Below are positions 11,499-24,401 of a stretch of DNA of 64,000 nucleotides, piece after piece. Below the pieces are notes generated by a model. That model was not told the DNA's origin and made no database searches. It saw only the letters and a program-made list of their open reading frames with translations. The DNA is taken from positions 930,001 through 994,000 of the forward strand of contig NW_004457624.1 of assembly GCF_000203815.1 (NCBI RefSeq). The letters are read 5' to 3'. Origin of the DNA: Cavenderia fasciculata (lineage: Eukaryota > Evosea > Eumycetozoa > Acytosteliales > Cavenderiaceae). The first letter of the stretch is position 1. Each line of letters begins with the position of its first letter. Both the position numbers and the translations under genes were made by a program.

Positions 11499-14400
11499 AT
11501 GTCTTCAGATACATCTACACCTATATCTCCACCATCAACATCATTATCATCATCATCAACAACATCACCAAACGATGACACTTTAAGGAGAGATAGATCG
11601 AGTACAATGTACTCGGTTGAACAGAGCCAACAGGCAGTACCAGCAAATGTGCAAAGAGAGGTTTATAAGCAATTTGAGCTACTGTTACTCAAGAAACGAT
11701 CACCCAATGTGGAAAAGGTTACTATTAGACAGGGACTGCTCGTGTCAATCCCTCAGGTCGAGCAAGTGTCGTCAATGAGTGTCGCACAGGTTACTCATCA
11801 AATCGACGTGCTCTCCAATGTATTGGTCAAGATGGCGTGTGGACCAAACTTGCATGCAGTCATAGAGGTGCTGATCAAGATGTGTGACTCGTATCTCGAC
11901 GATCCTCACAATATGGTTAGTAACGATAAGAAGGGTCGTCCCGATCTCCCCTCCTATTCCAAAGATGATATAGAGTCTGATGTTGACATATCACTACCTT
12001 TCACCAGTGGAGACAACCTTTCAGGTATTGTTTTAAAGGATGAACAATTAAGATTATTACAACAACAACAACAACATAGTCAACAACAATCATCATCGAC
12101 ATTAAATACTCCAACCTCTTCATCATCATTATCATCACCAGCATTGAATGCTACATCTACTCCAAACACTGGTATGAACTTGTCAACTGGGTCATTATCA
12201 ACACCTCCATCTTCTAATAATTTGAATGTGTCGGCTGGAAGTGACAGTCTAGGAGGAGTGGCAACACCAACCATCACAATGATCATACAACAACAAGAGA
12301 CTGTATTGCAACCTTTGAATGCGTATAATACCTATAAATACGTGTCCGAGGACACACCACTCTACCTCATTCTCCATACAATGCATATGATCCTTTTATC
12401 GCATATTGGTGGAGGAAATAGTACGGCTAAAGTGGCAACAGGACCGGGTGTAGGAGGTGACCGTCACGATGCATACCCACAAGACTTGGCACAGGCAGAT
12501 GCGGCACGATCTCAGATCGCTTCAATGTCACCCAAATCAATTACATTCTTTTTTAATCTATTGCAATACACGTTTACACCATCTGTGCGATGCAAGGCTG
12601 CTAGATGTTTGCAAGCAATTTCTGTGGTCAGTCTCGATGTGATTGCACAGTTGTTTGTGACACGGTTACAGAGTGGCGGTGGAGGAGGTGGTAGCAAGGC
12701 AGACGACTTTTACCGCGAGTATTCGACGATGCAACGTGCTGCCAAGTACCTCGAGTTTGGCTTTTATCGCGCCACACAGGCCGAGGGCACGAGCCAATAC
12801 TTTGCAAAGCTGCTCCTCGAGATGGAGAAGGCGTCGCGTACAGTATACATGCAAGCGACGTTGCAGACGGTCGTGCAGGCGTTGCCGCGTGTGTTTGGCG
12901 GGTCTGTCCCGTTACAGTGTCCCGTCCCAGACACATTCCGCAGTGTCATCACTAAAATGTACGATGTGGTACTCAAATGGCACAAAAAGAATGCCAAGCT
13001 CAAGAACCTGTGCGTTCGTGCACTCGTCGCACTGTGCGGCACCAGCGAAGAGATGGTGCAGAGCAAGGGTGCCGACGTGCTGACACTGATCGCCAAGGGC
13101 GTGGGCGAGGGTGGCAGCAAGACACGTCGCGCACTTTTAGAAGCATTGATTGCCTATTTCAAGGCACTCAAGGCGTTGTTTGGCGTAGAGGCACGTGCAT
13201 CGGCGTTTTACCAGCAACATGTTGATATTGTCGTGCCGACGGTGTTGCCCAAAAAGGGGTCGTCGCCCGTATCGGACCCTGTACTCGTTCTAGAGGTACT
13301 GCTCGCGATGGGCCGTTTCTCGCCGAGTGTGTGTGTGTCCAAACACGTGCTTGCTGTTCTCGCCAAGGAAGGCAGTAGCAAGTCATCGTCTGAACACGCG
13401 CTCGAGGGTAAAGCAATCGTACTCAAGTTTTTCGCGACACTCAACGACGAGCTTGGCGAGCAGATGCGTGTGTACGACCGTACTATATGGCAGACTCTCG
13501 ACCCGCTCTTCCACGCGTACGACGGTGACTCTAGTCCCCTGCGCTACCTCCTCTTGTGTTTCCCGGCACTCTGCTCACTCGAGCACCGCAAGGATGTTGG
13601 CGACCGCATCACAAGATGGACGTGGAGTGCCGATATGGAGGTGGCGACGCTCGCAACACTCGGCATCACTAAGTATCTGGCCATCCAACCACAAGCAACC
13701 TTTCCCACCATCCTTTTCCAGATGCTCAACTACATCACCAACTTTTTTGGCGAGCCTGTGTCTCTGCTCAAGGTTGTGCGTAACATTAGCATGGTTGTTG
13801 AGGAGTTTATTCTGCTCCACCACCTGCCCAACGGTGCGCGCAAGATGTCTGCATCGATCGACCCCACCACATGGCGCAACTTGCGTGAGACGTGTGAGGG
13901 TGTGTCGCTCTACCTACTCAACGCGCCCGCCGCACCCGCACTCTGGAGTGCTGTACTCAACCTCGTGCGTCTGACCGGCCACCCACTATTCCGCGACATT
14001 GACAACAACGCCGAGACCACACCACCCCCCTATCTCGCCGACCATCTCCTCCCCACCTCTATCTCGCCACTCTCGGCCATAGCACCCAACATGAATGCCG
14101 ATCTCGTCAACTTCCTCTTGCATCACGAAGGTCCACTCCAAAACAGCATCAACTGGGCTTGGACAAGACTCCGTAAGCGTTGGCACCCAAAGTCACAACC
14201 AGGGTTGGCATGGCGCAACAATCTCGCGTTCCTCCTCCTCTCACTCCGTCTCAACAATGACGCACCTGAAATCACGGCCGTCGAAGACCAATTGTTGACC
14301 GAAGTACTGACCTGCTACTTTCAAGAACGTGAAGGAAAGACAGCCGAGGAATTGGGCCCCGTCATTGCAGAGATATCCCTCTTTTTACACCGATCCTGTT

Positions 14401-17400
14401 ACGACACTGTATTTAGATTCCTCGAGCAGGAAAGAGGCAGAGATCTCAAACGTAAAAGAAAAGAGGTGTTTTACACCCAAGAGTATGTCATTGTATATAT
14501 TTCCCAACTGGTGGCTCGTCTCACCGTCATTGACTATGACAACATTCCATCAGTCCGTACAGCTCTTCGTGAAGTAACCTATTTCTGGATCACCAATCCT
14601 CAAATCTTTCAACCTCTCTCTCCAACTGTTAAAAATAATATTGCTAAATTATTTAAACATTTCTTATATCTTGATAGTATGTTAAAAAAAAAAAAGAAAC
14701 AAACAAACAAAACAAATAATAATAATAATAAGAATATTTATTTATTTATTTATTTTTTAAAATTTAGGTAAAAGTTCAATTCCAAAAGGTGAAATATCAT
14801 TAAATAAGGCATCATATTGTAAATTATTATTTGCTTCTTTACAAAAGTATGTATTTGATGATAATAATAAGAAATGATTCATATTTTATTAATATTAATT
14901 AATTATTCTTTTTTATTTTAGTTTATCAGAAAATACAATTTCAAATCCAGAAACTATTGAAGGTGAATTGGAATTAAATCTTCAAAAATCATTTAATATT
15001 GTAGTTTCGGTTGGATGTTTGGATGATTTTAAAAAAGATATTGTACCACATCTTATTAGATCACTTGTATTGGGTCAACATATTCATCAAACCATTGCTG
15101 AAACATTGGCAAGCTTTTTAAGAAGATCTCCAAAATACCTAAACGAATATATAGACAAGAGTTTTGATAATGATAAATCACCAACCTCTTCATTATCATT
15201 CCTCCGTGCATTGGTTATTTGTTTTACTGATTATTTCCTTAGTTGGGGTCATAATTGTAGACCTGAAAGATTGTAAGTAGAAAAAACATATTAATAATTA
15301 TTTTAATATTTTAATAACTCCTTTTATTTTTTAATTTATTTGTTTAGAATACATTTATGTTTATTCCATATGGTATCAACTAATCCAGATGCAAGAAAAT
15401 TAGCTATATTATTATCAAATAGATTAATGATGAAAACAAATACATCACAGGAAGTACCAACTATTGTAACTGATGAAGTTGGTGCTGCATTGTCAATCGA
15501 TGATAAAGGTGCTGATATGGAGGAATTGGAGAGAAAGGTGATGGTTTTATCAAGTCATTTACAGATTGTACCGACTGACAATGTTTCCAATTTCGTGTAT
15601 CATCGTTCGTCACTCTTGTACTCTAATTCAATGGCGTCAAAGTATCAATGGATGACACCTGGATTGTTTGAAGAGGTCGATGCCTGTTATCACCATCTCC
15701 CCATGTCACATCGATTGTCCATGTTGACACTATTGGCTCCGTGGACACGCAACTTTTATTGGATGCTTTCCAACAGCGTTGGTGCAGGTGGTACGATTAC
15801 CGCATCGATTGCCAACAATTTCCATCATTTGGAGACTGTTCTACCACCCAAATCAACAGAGAGTGTGTTGGAATCACTCATGAGCATCACGATGCAGTCT
15901 AGAGAGAACCCGGCAACACATAATGCGTTGGAAGTGTTGTGGGGCGAATTGGCGAGCTCGGGAGACGGGTCAAATGCAACGGTCAAGGTCTACAAAAAGG
16001 TGATCGAGTTTCTCAAGGAAAAGTATCATCAAGATAACTACCAGTCGGGTGGCAACAAGGTTGCGTGCGCACAAGCAGATGTGCGTCAATGCGCGACTAT
16101 GGCAATGAGTTTTATCAGCCGTCGTAGCAGCAGTCACTGGATTGTGGCGATGGAGATTATGGCCAAGAGTCTGCGTCACTATGCTATTCTCCCACCTTCG
16201 CCAAGCCAGTTTGTCAGCGACTTTTTGGGTGGTGGCGAGAACGAGTCAATCTCGCTGCGTAGCGAGGAAGCGTACCTGTTCTTTTTAGAGGATCTGGCAT
16301 TTGAGTTCCAACATCAAGATGTCATACAGATACCACGCTTTGTGCCAACTCTGTTGGTCAACGGGCTACTTGTGTCGGTCAGTCGTCGTCTAGTCGATAA
16401 TGTGCTGTTGTCGTTAGTTGTTCAACAGCCAACGATCGCAGACGCCATCAAACGCGAAGCAATGCAATTGATCCAGCAGGCACCCGCCAACTTGCACGAC
16501 TGGACCGAACGCGAACGTCTTCAATTGGTTCGTGTAATGGTCGCGTCACTTGGCGAGACAATCGTCGAGATTTGGGAGCAGTTGATGCTTCAATTTGCAA
16601 TTAGATCTAATCAACAGTCATCAGCTATCCCCGCACTCGATTGGTACCAGTCAGTACGCACTACACTGGCCACTAAAAAGGACGGTATGGATGGTCTACT
16701 CGGGTTGTGCTGCGGACTGTGGCGTGCATGTGTCATGGGCGACGTTGAAAAGATGTACAAGGCTGTCGAGGTGCTCTCAGGCATTGTCGCAGCTGCTGGC
16801 CAAAAGTGTATCCATTCAGAGACATCCTACTCGATTGTCGTGCGTCTTGGCTCTATCTTGCTCCACACCTCTTACTTTTCACAGTTTAATGCATCGTTGG
16901 TGTTACTCAACCGTATCGTCAACTCGCTCGACACCAATTTACCCCTCCAGGCAAAGATCACCGAGGAGATGATAGACATTCTCGGCGCGGGTATGCGTAC
17001 AGAGACAGTTGTCAACCGCGGTATTGCACACCCACACACTGCCCTCTTGACCCTGTGGTTTGCCAAGAGCTGTATCGGATTCTACGACAAGCACGGTCGT
17101 AACAGTCTGCTCGACCCGATCGTGTGCTCGGTTGTCATCACCACGGCGTGCATGGTCACCATGTCGCCCGAAGACCCGTTGACACTCGACTTTTTCGAGT
17201 ATCTCTCCGACTCTGAGGAAAAGTGTCGGTCGCTTGCATCGCTCATGTCGCTGCTGCACCCATTCTACCCGTATATTACCCGTACAACCTCGGTCCCTCC
17301 GTGCTCGGCAGGCGAGCTGATTCGCGCACTCGCCGCGCAGCTGTTTGCCACATATGGCAGCTCGCCTGATTTATTGTCCAACATTATCCGCTCGGTCACC

Positions 17401-18570
17401 GAGATGGTGCGATCGTCAATGGACTCGAACAAAGAGAACGACGCGTCATTCTATCTGTTGTTGGTTGAGGAGATGCTCAACAACCACGCCAACAACAACC
17501 AGTCGGCCATCTACCCGCAATATCTCATCGAATTTGTCACGGTCATCATCGAGGTGTGTCAGCGCTCGTCTTCAGCCAAGACCCGCACCCACGCACAGAA
17601 CCTGCTACCCTTTATCATGGACAATCTCCCACAAGGCCTGCAAATCGGTCAGTTTGACTTCCTCAAGCCGTACACCAACGGATTCGAGCAGACGTCCATG
17701 TTTGGGTTCCAGACAGATGCCGACTCGCTCAACAACCTCTACTCGTCACTCTATCTCATCAACACGTACATCTTTGCCGTGCCAGCCGACTCACCACTCA
17801 ACATTCAAATGAGACGTGCACTTGAGAATAGTTACAAGGATCGTCTGCCAAGTTCACACCATCTCCCATCTGTTCTTAGTCATCCCTACGTTTTACCAAA
17901 TCTTAAACGACACAAATCGTCTTTGAATTTGATGCATCGTATGACTGTCGGCCCTGCTGCCACTCTAGGTATATCATCATCTTCTTCTACTTCCTCATCA
18001 TCATCATCTCCATCATCTCCATCAACATCGTTTATTAATATGAGTAATATGGTATTACCAAAGAAACCAACACCAGCTCCACCAGCACCATTAAAGAAAA
18101 CGGGAGGGTTGAATTCAAGTTCTGGATCACTACCAACAACTCCACCACCACCCGTTCCTACTGCCAACCATCCAACCCATCAAAGAATTCCATCCAACTC
18201 ATCGTCCAACACTACAACATCGGCTTCATCACCCATGATGCCGACCACTCCACCTCCACCAGTCCCACTACAATCACAACACAAGAGAACACCCTCTGCA
18301 TCACTTCCACCACCACCAGTCCTACAACACAAGAGAATGCCATCAAACAACTCTTCGTCGACACCCACCACACCAGTTACTCCATCCTCTCCATCTGTTG
18401 AAAGTGTCAATGGTAACAATAATGGAACAACAACAAGTGGTAGCAATTCACCAGCGATAGGAGCTCCACCAATAGTACCACCAAAGAGAAAACCAAAACC
18501 ATCAGCTGTTCCTCCAGGTCTTTTACCCACTCCACCTTCTTCACCTCCACCTCCTCCACCTTCAATTTAG
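11499..18570 (+). CDS. fry: Furry/Tao3/Mor2-family cell morphogenesis scaffold
   Basis: Exons 11499-14676, 14768-14846, 14922-15272, 15348-18570; 2276 residues, close to yeast Tao3. All three joins keep frame (AGT, AAT and TTA codons cross the introns). The protein is almost wholly alpha-helical repeats. Blocks that fit Furry include the DFYREYSTMQRAAKYLEF helix, the KKNAKLKNLCVRALVALC to PVSDPVLVLEVLLAMG segment, RGRDLKRKRKEVF with following LVARL, and LTLLAPWTRNFYW. Poly-Ser/Gln insertions interrupt the N-terminal part, and the C-terminal 230 residues are Ser/Pro-rich with PPPPVP and KRKPKP stretches, possible SH3 or profilin ligands. Furry proteins bind and activate NDR/LATS-type kinases in polarity and cell shape control. 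Parts of exons 1 and 4 are strikingly GC-rich, with C/G-ending codons unlike the gene's own ends. Confidence 0.82.
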
Positions 18571-18992
18571 ATCATAATATAATAATAATAATAATATTAA
18601 TCATCAAATTTGTAATAACACCTTTTTTTTCATAAACTAATAATACTTTCCAAATAAAAATAATAAATGATAATATTTATTTATTATTATTCATCATTTT
18701 TTTAGATCTAATTTAAAAGATATATCTTTTTACTTCAAGGTCGTAGAATGGACGATCTTTTTTTTTTTTTGGTGAAAGATCACTCAACCTTTTTATTATG
18801 CTCAGCGAAATATCTGGGACGATGGTGAGGTGGAGTTCGTTTTTTCTAAAGAACAATCGTCGCAATCTGGGTGACTGTGGGCGTTCTTGATAAAATAAAC
18901 TCTTTTTTTTCTTTATTCTATCTAGCTTAGTTAGTTTAGAACATACATCAATCATTCTCTATTTATATATTCATAAAGAGAGAGTAGAAGAA
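18571..18992. other. Intergenic region upstream of sphingomyelinase-like gene
   Basis: About 420 bases. AT repeats after the Furry stop, then a more GC-rich block (18735-18890) with T runs. The small open frame on the minus strand here lacks coding character. Presumably terminator then promoter. Confidence 0.5.
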
Positions 18993-20907
18993 ATGACTCG
19001 TTTGAATTCAAGTTTGTGGTGTGTTGTCACAGTCATTGTTGCTTTGATGGTTCACAATGCATCTTCATACACTTTTATGCATTTAAGTGATGTACATTAC
19101 AGCTCAATGGTCAATACAGTATTATACAACGATTCAACTTTATGTTTAGCAAGTTCATTGTATGTTTTTAAAAGAAAGATCTCAAGCTTGCATTGGGAAT
19201 AATAAAAGTAGAGAATACTTGTACTCACCAAATCTATTACTATTATTATTATTATTCTATTAAAGATTCAAGAGTCAATATATTCAAGATTTAGAGATCC
19301 CAATTTTCAATGATCCATTAACACATTCAGGTCTTTATGGTAGATATGGTTGTGATACCAACTTGGAGTTATTCAACTCTACGTATGTATTTTTAGATTT
19401 AGATTTAGATTTGTATTTAGATTTAGATTTGATTTGATTTGTATTGACTTACATTTACATCACTATTTACAATAGATTGGTTGACATGTTCAATAACTAT
19501 GATTTGGGTGAAACTGGTTTCATCGTCTTGTAAGTACTACCTAATTGGTATTCTTTTGAATTCAGCCTCTAATTATTATGACGTCTTATTTATTTATTTA
19601 TTTATTTTTCTAGTACTGGTGATTCTGCAGGACATGCACTTCCATATGATGATTGGTCAAATTCAGTGATCACATTTTCAAAGGTGATTTCTGAAACCTA
19701 TTCTGGAACAAACACCACTTTTATTCCATCGATTGGTAACAATGATGTGTTCCCAGACTACAACTCGTCGTGCAGTGATGGTAACCTCGAATTTTTGGCT
19801 AGCGTATGGGACGAATGGATTCCAGAGTCTCAAAAGGCAAACTTTTTGAAAATGGGTTCCTATGCTGTCTCTCCAGCTCCAGGTTTGACTGTTCTAGCCG
19901 TCAACACTGTTCTCTACTCTGTCAAGCAAAAGAATATCTTTTCCGGTGATCCATGTGGTCAATTTGCTTGGTTAACCAACGAATTGGAAATTGCTGCTGC
20001 CAACAATAATACGTATGTTTAAACACCAAACAACAATGCATGACTTTTTATCATTAACAAACCTTTTGTATTATTATTCTAGAGTTTACATTATTGGTCA
20101 TATTTTCCCAGGTTTGGATCCGTTCTTCCAAATTGAAACCTGGAAGGAAGATTATATTTTCCAATTTATGGATGTTGTTAAAAATGTTTGTTCATTAATC
20201 CAATCAATCCATCATCCTTTTTGTTTTCTAGAAGACTAATACTTTATTTATTTTTCTATTCTATTATTAGTATACAGATATTGTAAAGGGAGGATTTTTC
20301 GGACATATTCATAGAGATGAATACAGATCATATGATCTTAGTATCCCACCAACTCCAGATACCCAGCACTCTGCTGCTGGTCACAAGGAAGAGGATGTAT
20401 TCTCCAACAGCGATATGTTTTTCCCACTTTTCATTGGGTCTGCCATCTCCCCACTCTACCAAAACAATCCATCCTACAAGGTCTACCAAGCCACCCCAAC
20501 CTTTAGCATTTACAACATTACCACCTACTATAGCGATCTCTATGTATCCAACTTTAATGGTTACATCAATTGGACTGTTGAATACAACTTTGCTGAAGAG
20601 TACAAAATCCAAGTATGTAAAAAAAAAGGTTAACAAACATAGATAGATAGATAGGTATTAACCCCTACTCTCCTTTTCTATTTTTTAGTCTGAATTTATT
20701 GATGGTGCTGCTTTGGCTGATTTGACCACTAGATTCTTTATGGACCCAGTCATGTATGCCCGTTATGACGATCATCGTGCTGCCAACTTCCTCCCTGATA
20801 TTGTCGATACTTTATGTCTCAACTCTCAATATTCTGACAAGGCATGGAGCAACTGTGTCCAAGGTCTTTCTCTTGCAAGCGCTAAAAAAATGGCCGAAGA
20901 ACTATAG
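18993..20907 (+). CDS. Acid sphingomyelinase-like phosphodiesterase (secreted metallophosphoesterase)
   Basis: Seven exons: 18993-19159, 19266-19382, 19476-19529, 19614-20012, 20083-20185, 20271-20612, 20689-20907; 466 residues. Signal peptide about 1-25. Calcineurin-like metal motifs in order: LSDVHY (D-x-H), GRYGCD, TGDSAGH (GD box), IGNNDVFPDYN (GN box), IGHIFPG (GH) and FFGHIHRDEY (GH-x-H). This is the layout of SMPDL3/acid sphingomyelinase and fungal endopolyphosphatase Ppn1. The GN box reads GNND where acid sphingomyelinases usually have GNH[ED]; Ppn1-type enzymes also use GNND, so the substrate could be a phosphodiester lipid, nucleotide or polyphosphate. Dictyostelids keep several such sgm genes. 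Expected in lysosome or secreted fluid. All six introns restore frame exactly. Confidence 0.85.
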
Positions 20908-21606
20908 TTTTAAAAAAACTAACCAAACATCAACAACAAACAAATTACTAATAATCATTATAATGATTAAACCGACGCTCATCAATTCCCCCTCCCCTCC
21001 TTCTTTTATCACACTAAATTAATATCATTAAATTATTGATCCAGCCGATTACTGATCACTTTAATAATATTATAATTGAATATTCGTTATTATTTGATTG
21101 ACTTCTCTTTTTTTTTTTCATTTCTGTTCAAGGAACCAGCGACTCTATGCGCTCAAGACTATAAGATAACCCTCGCCTGGTGTTCTGCCTCATCTGTCTT
21201 TGACTGAAGAGGTGTAGCTCGTCCCTGGGCGTTTTAATTTTTTATTCACGATAACCATTGACCTCCTAAGATTTTTTTGATGGCAAATTTAAAACACGTC
21301 ACCACAAATATCTTTGTTCTATTTTATTCCATGACAGATTTTTTTATTCTCTTTGTCGACAAGACATACAGAGGGCCATCCAACTTATAAACCAGGTACC
21401 GAGTTATCATTATAGAGAGGTTGACTATGATACAAGTTTCCTGGTGTATACACATCATTTCCCGGGCTTTGGCAACACAGAAACTATTTAAACACAAATG
21501 ATTAATCTTTTATTCCATCATCAAACGTTCATTCAAACAAATAACAATCATCAATCAACTTTATCAACTTAGTCAACATTATCCTTTCCAATCAACTATT
21601 CACAAT
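20908..21606. promoter_or_regulatory. Intergenic and promoter region of ependymin-like copy 1
   Basis: About 700 bases. The last 300 bases match the promoter of the second copy in blocks: ATATCTTTGTTCTATTTTAT at about 21308, a CCCGGGCTTTGG / ACTATTTAAA core near 21465-21493, and CCATCATCAAACGTTCATTC just before the ATG. ACTATTTAAA is the likely TATA element. A GC-richer stretch at 21125-21235 of unknown role contains AAGGAACC and TCCCTGGG, words that recur nearer the second copy. Confidence 0.6.
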
Positions 21607-22352
21607 ATGTTTTTTGCTAAATTCGCCATTTTAATCATCAGTGCATTATTTGCCTTTTCCGGTGTCAATGCCAAAGACTGCTCCAAAAGCAATGGATACA
21701 CTACTGGTTACACCTTATCATCATTTAACGCTGTCCCACTTAGTGGTGGACAATCTGAATCATTCTTTGAAGGTACATAAAAGCTATTGAATATCTTAAA
21801 ATATAATTAATAATCCTATATTTATTTATTAACAAACTCATCCTTTTGTTTATTCTTATAGTTGGTGACACTTCAGTTGATTTCCATGGTCAACGTATCA
21901 GAGTTGATTATGAAATCTTTTCACAAGGAAATCCAATCATCAATGGTTCATTCTGGGGATTCGGTGGAAATATCAACAAGGCTTATTTCCTCAACCAAGG
22001 TGTTTGCACAGTTTCACCACTTGTAACTCCAATTCCAAGTTCAATTATCAATGGCACTGTTGTTGACAAGACTAAATTGGGTAGTTTCGATGTCGATGTA
22101 ATCAAGGTTGAACCAACTCCCTCCTCTGGTCAAACTCTCTTTGCTGACCCAAAGAAATGTGCTGCTGTAGCTGCCACCATTTTCAATGTCGATTTTACCA
22201 ACCCAGGATTTGCCAACATGTTGTTCTTTGATTTCGTCGACCAATACACTGAATCATTCTTTGTACTTCCATCACAATGTTCGCAAGCCAACGCTCAATT
22301 GGCCTCATTTGCTGCTCCACACACTCCACACTTCTCTCGTTACCTTCATTAA
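21607..22352 (+). CDS. Ependymin-related secreted protein, tandem copy 1
   Basis: Exons 21607-21772 and 21862-22352; 218 residues. Signal peptide 1-22 (cleavage after GVNA). The mature protein fits the ependymin-related (EPDR) pattern: a first Cys near the N-terminus, the DFHGQRIRVDYEI strand (EPDR form: YD.xNQRVR), GVCTVSPL ... NGTVVDKTKLGSFDVDV, KKCAAVAATI, then a C-terminal FFVLPSQCSQAN block like FTPPSTC of vertebrate EPDR1. EPDRs are secreted or lysosomal lipid/ligand-binding beta proteins. The identification is by motif order and Cys positions, not by search. It is adjacent to a near-copy at 23266. Confidence 0.7.
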
Positions 22353-23265
22353 ATTGATCTATTCAATTTCTTATTGTTTAGATAATTCTATTGATGGATC
22401 CCAATCCACATTTCTTTTATTTTTGAATAATGTTTGCACTTGATAAGTGCTTCAATTCTTTAATAACATCATTCACAAAAAAAAAATATTAAAAATAAAT
22501 CTTTTGATTGATCAATCACTATGATCCTTTTTAAATAATTAAATCTACTTTTTTGTATGAATATTACTACGTTTTCAAAAAAAAGTATAGAAAAATAATT
22601 GTAAATTAGATAATTCATTTTTTTGATCAACTATCTATATTTCCAACAAAATGTTATTCCCTATATGATTGTAATCAAGAATTAAAATCAATTCATAGTT
22701 ATCATTTGTATTTCTGCAGCCATACAAAATTCATAGATACAAAGATCGAAATCAATCAAAGATCGCTAGGTGGTCGTGACAACAACGGTTGCCAATTATT
22801 ATATATTGATAACAAACAAACAAATGTCTATTGCAATAGATTTAAAGGGTTTTGGTATGTTTACAATAATGTAATCAATAAATGTGTTTCTCTTAAGATT
22901 GCAAGAGTAATCGACCTCATTTGATTTAATTTTTATTCAAGCAACTTCAAAGGAGATATTTATAAAATCCACTCTCGAAAAATTAAAAAATGATCCATCA
23001 AAAATTAATATCTTTGTTCTATTTTATTATTCAGATGATTTATCCATCTTCAGAAGGAACCCCGATGATCGAGGACTAACGCCAAGGCTTGTCTTTGGTA
23101 CTACTCCCTGGGGTTATGCACGTCATTTTAGTGATACTCGGGCTGCATCGGAAACTATTTAAAGACAAATGATCAATCATTTATTCCATCATCAAACATT
23201 CATTCAAACATTAATCAAATAAACCAACTTTCAATACCAATAAACACTAATCAACTATTCACAAG
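22353..23265. promoter_or_regulatory. Intergenic and promoter region of ependymin-like copy 2
   Basis: About 910 bases. From about 23007 it parallels the region upstream of copy 1: ATATCTTTGTTCTATTTTAT, then GAAACTATTTAAA (23151-23163) and CCATCATCAAACATTCATTC before the ATG. AAGGAACC, GTCTTTG and TCCCTGGGG occur within 23050-23120. The first 600 bases contain an open frame (22706-22924) with no ATG, which I do not call as a gene. Confidence 0.6.
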
Positions 23266-23999
23266 ATGTTTTTTGCTAAATTCGCCATTTTAATCATCAG
23301 TGCATTATTTGCCTTTTCCGGTGTCAATGCCAAAGACTGTTCCCAAAGCAATGGTTACACTACTGGTTACACCTTTGCATCATTCAACGCTATCCCACTT
23401 GGTGGTGGACAATCTGAATCATTCTTTGAAGGTAAATATATGATATAAATGAATCTGAATATTCCATATCTTTTATTAATCGCGACACCCCATCCATCAT
23501 TATTATAGTTGGTGACACTTCAGTTGATTTCCAAGGCCAACGTATAAGAGTTGATTTTGAAATCATTTCCCAAGGATACCCAACCATCAATGCATCATTC
23601 TGGGGATTCGGTGGAAATATCAACAAAGCATACGTCCTTTCTGATGGTGTTTGCACAGTTTCACCACTTTCAACTCCAATTCCAGGTTCAATTATCAATG
23701 GCACTGTTGCTGGAAAGACTAAATTGGGTAGTTTCGATGTTGATGTAATCAAGGTTGAACCAACTGCTTCCTCTGGTCAAACTCTCTTTGCTGACCCAAA
23801 GAAATGTGCTGGTGTCGCTGCCACCTTTTACAATATCGATGCTGCCAACCCAGGATTTGCCAACATGTTATTCTTTGATTTCGTCGACCAATACACTGAA
23901 TCATTCTTTGTACTTCCATCACAATGTTCGCAAGCCAACGCTCAATTGGCCTCATTTGCTGCTCCACACACTCCACACTTTTCTCGTTACCTTCATTAA
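23266..23999 (+). CDS. Ependymin-related secreted protein, tandem copy 2
   Basis: Exons 23266-23431 and 23509-23999; 218 residues, the same length, intron position and phase as copy 1. Same 22-residue signal peptide (MFFAKFAILIISALFAFSG start), same Cys positions and the same EPDR-like blocks (DFQGQRIRVDFEI, GVCTVSPL, KKCAGVAATF, FFVLPSQCSQAN). The last ~120 coding bases and the first part of the 3' untranslated region are almost identical between copies, while the introns and the middle of exon 2 differ more. This points to recent duplication or gene conversion of the 3' half. Confidence 0.7.
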
Positions 24000-24401
24000 A
24001 TTGATCTATTCAATCTCTTATTGTTAGATAATTCTATTTGGTTCCATCCATTTTAATTTTAGTTTTAATATCTTACTTTTTTATTTAGAATAATGATTAT
24101 ACTTGATAAGTGTATCAATTCTTGAATAACATTCTTTACAAAAAAAAAATAAAAAATATCATTTGATTGATTCAATCGTCATATGATGCTTTTAACAAAC
24201 ATTGCTATCAAGGGTGACTTGGTCATTGATACTCGTTCTTCCATTGCTCCAATAATTCAAAATGATGATATTATTTCCTCTTTAAAATAAAAGAAAAGGA
24301 AATTGGGAAGAGGATGAAGAGGAAGTGGATGAAGAGAATATTAGATTTGTATTTATTAAGGGATGGGAAGAGGATGAAGAGGATACTCTAGTCGCGATGA
24401 A
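24000..24401. other. Intergenic region between convergent genes
   Basis: About 400 bases between the 3' ends of ependymin-like copy 2 and the copper chaperone. AT-rich first half; the second half (24287-24390) has GGAAGAGGATGAAGAGG-type purine repeats. Confidence 0.5.

Noticed and set aside
12080-13974. Many antisense and +1 open frames across the Furry gene
   Set aside because: Shadows of the GC-rich Furry coding sequence; no domain, no independent promoter or start.
18713-18955. Minus-strand open frame upstream of the sphingomyelinase-like gene
   Set aside because: Lys-rich low-complexity translation of a T-rich promoter; nothing supports a gene.
22706-22924. 72-codon open frame between the ependymin-like genes
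   Set aside because: No ATG in the frame, and no donor/acceptor pair gives a convincing join; may be a fragment but not supported.
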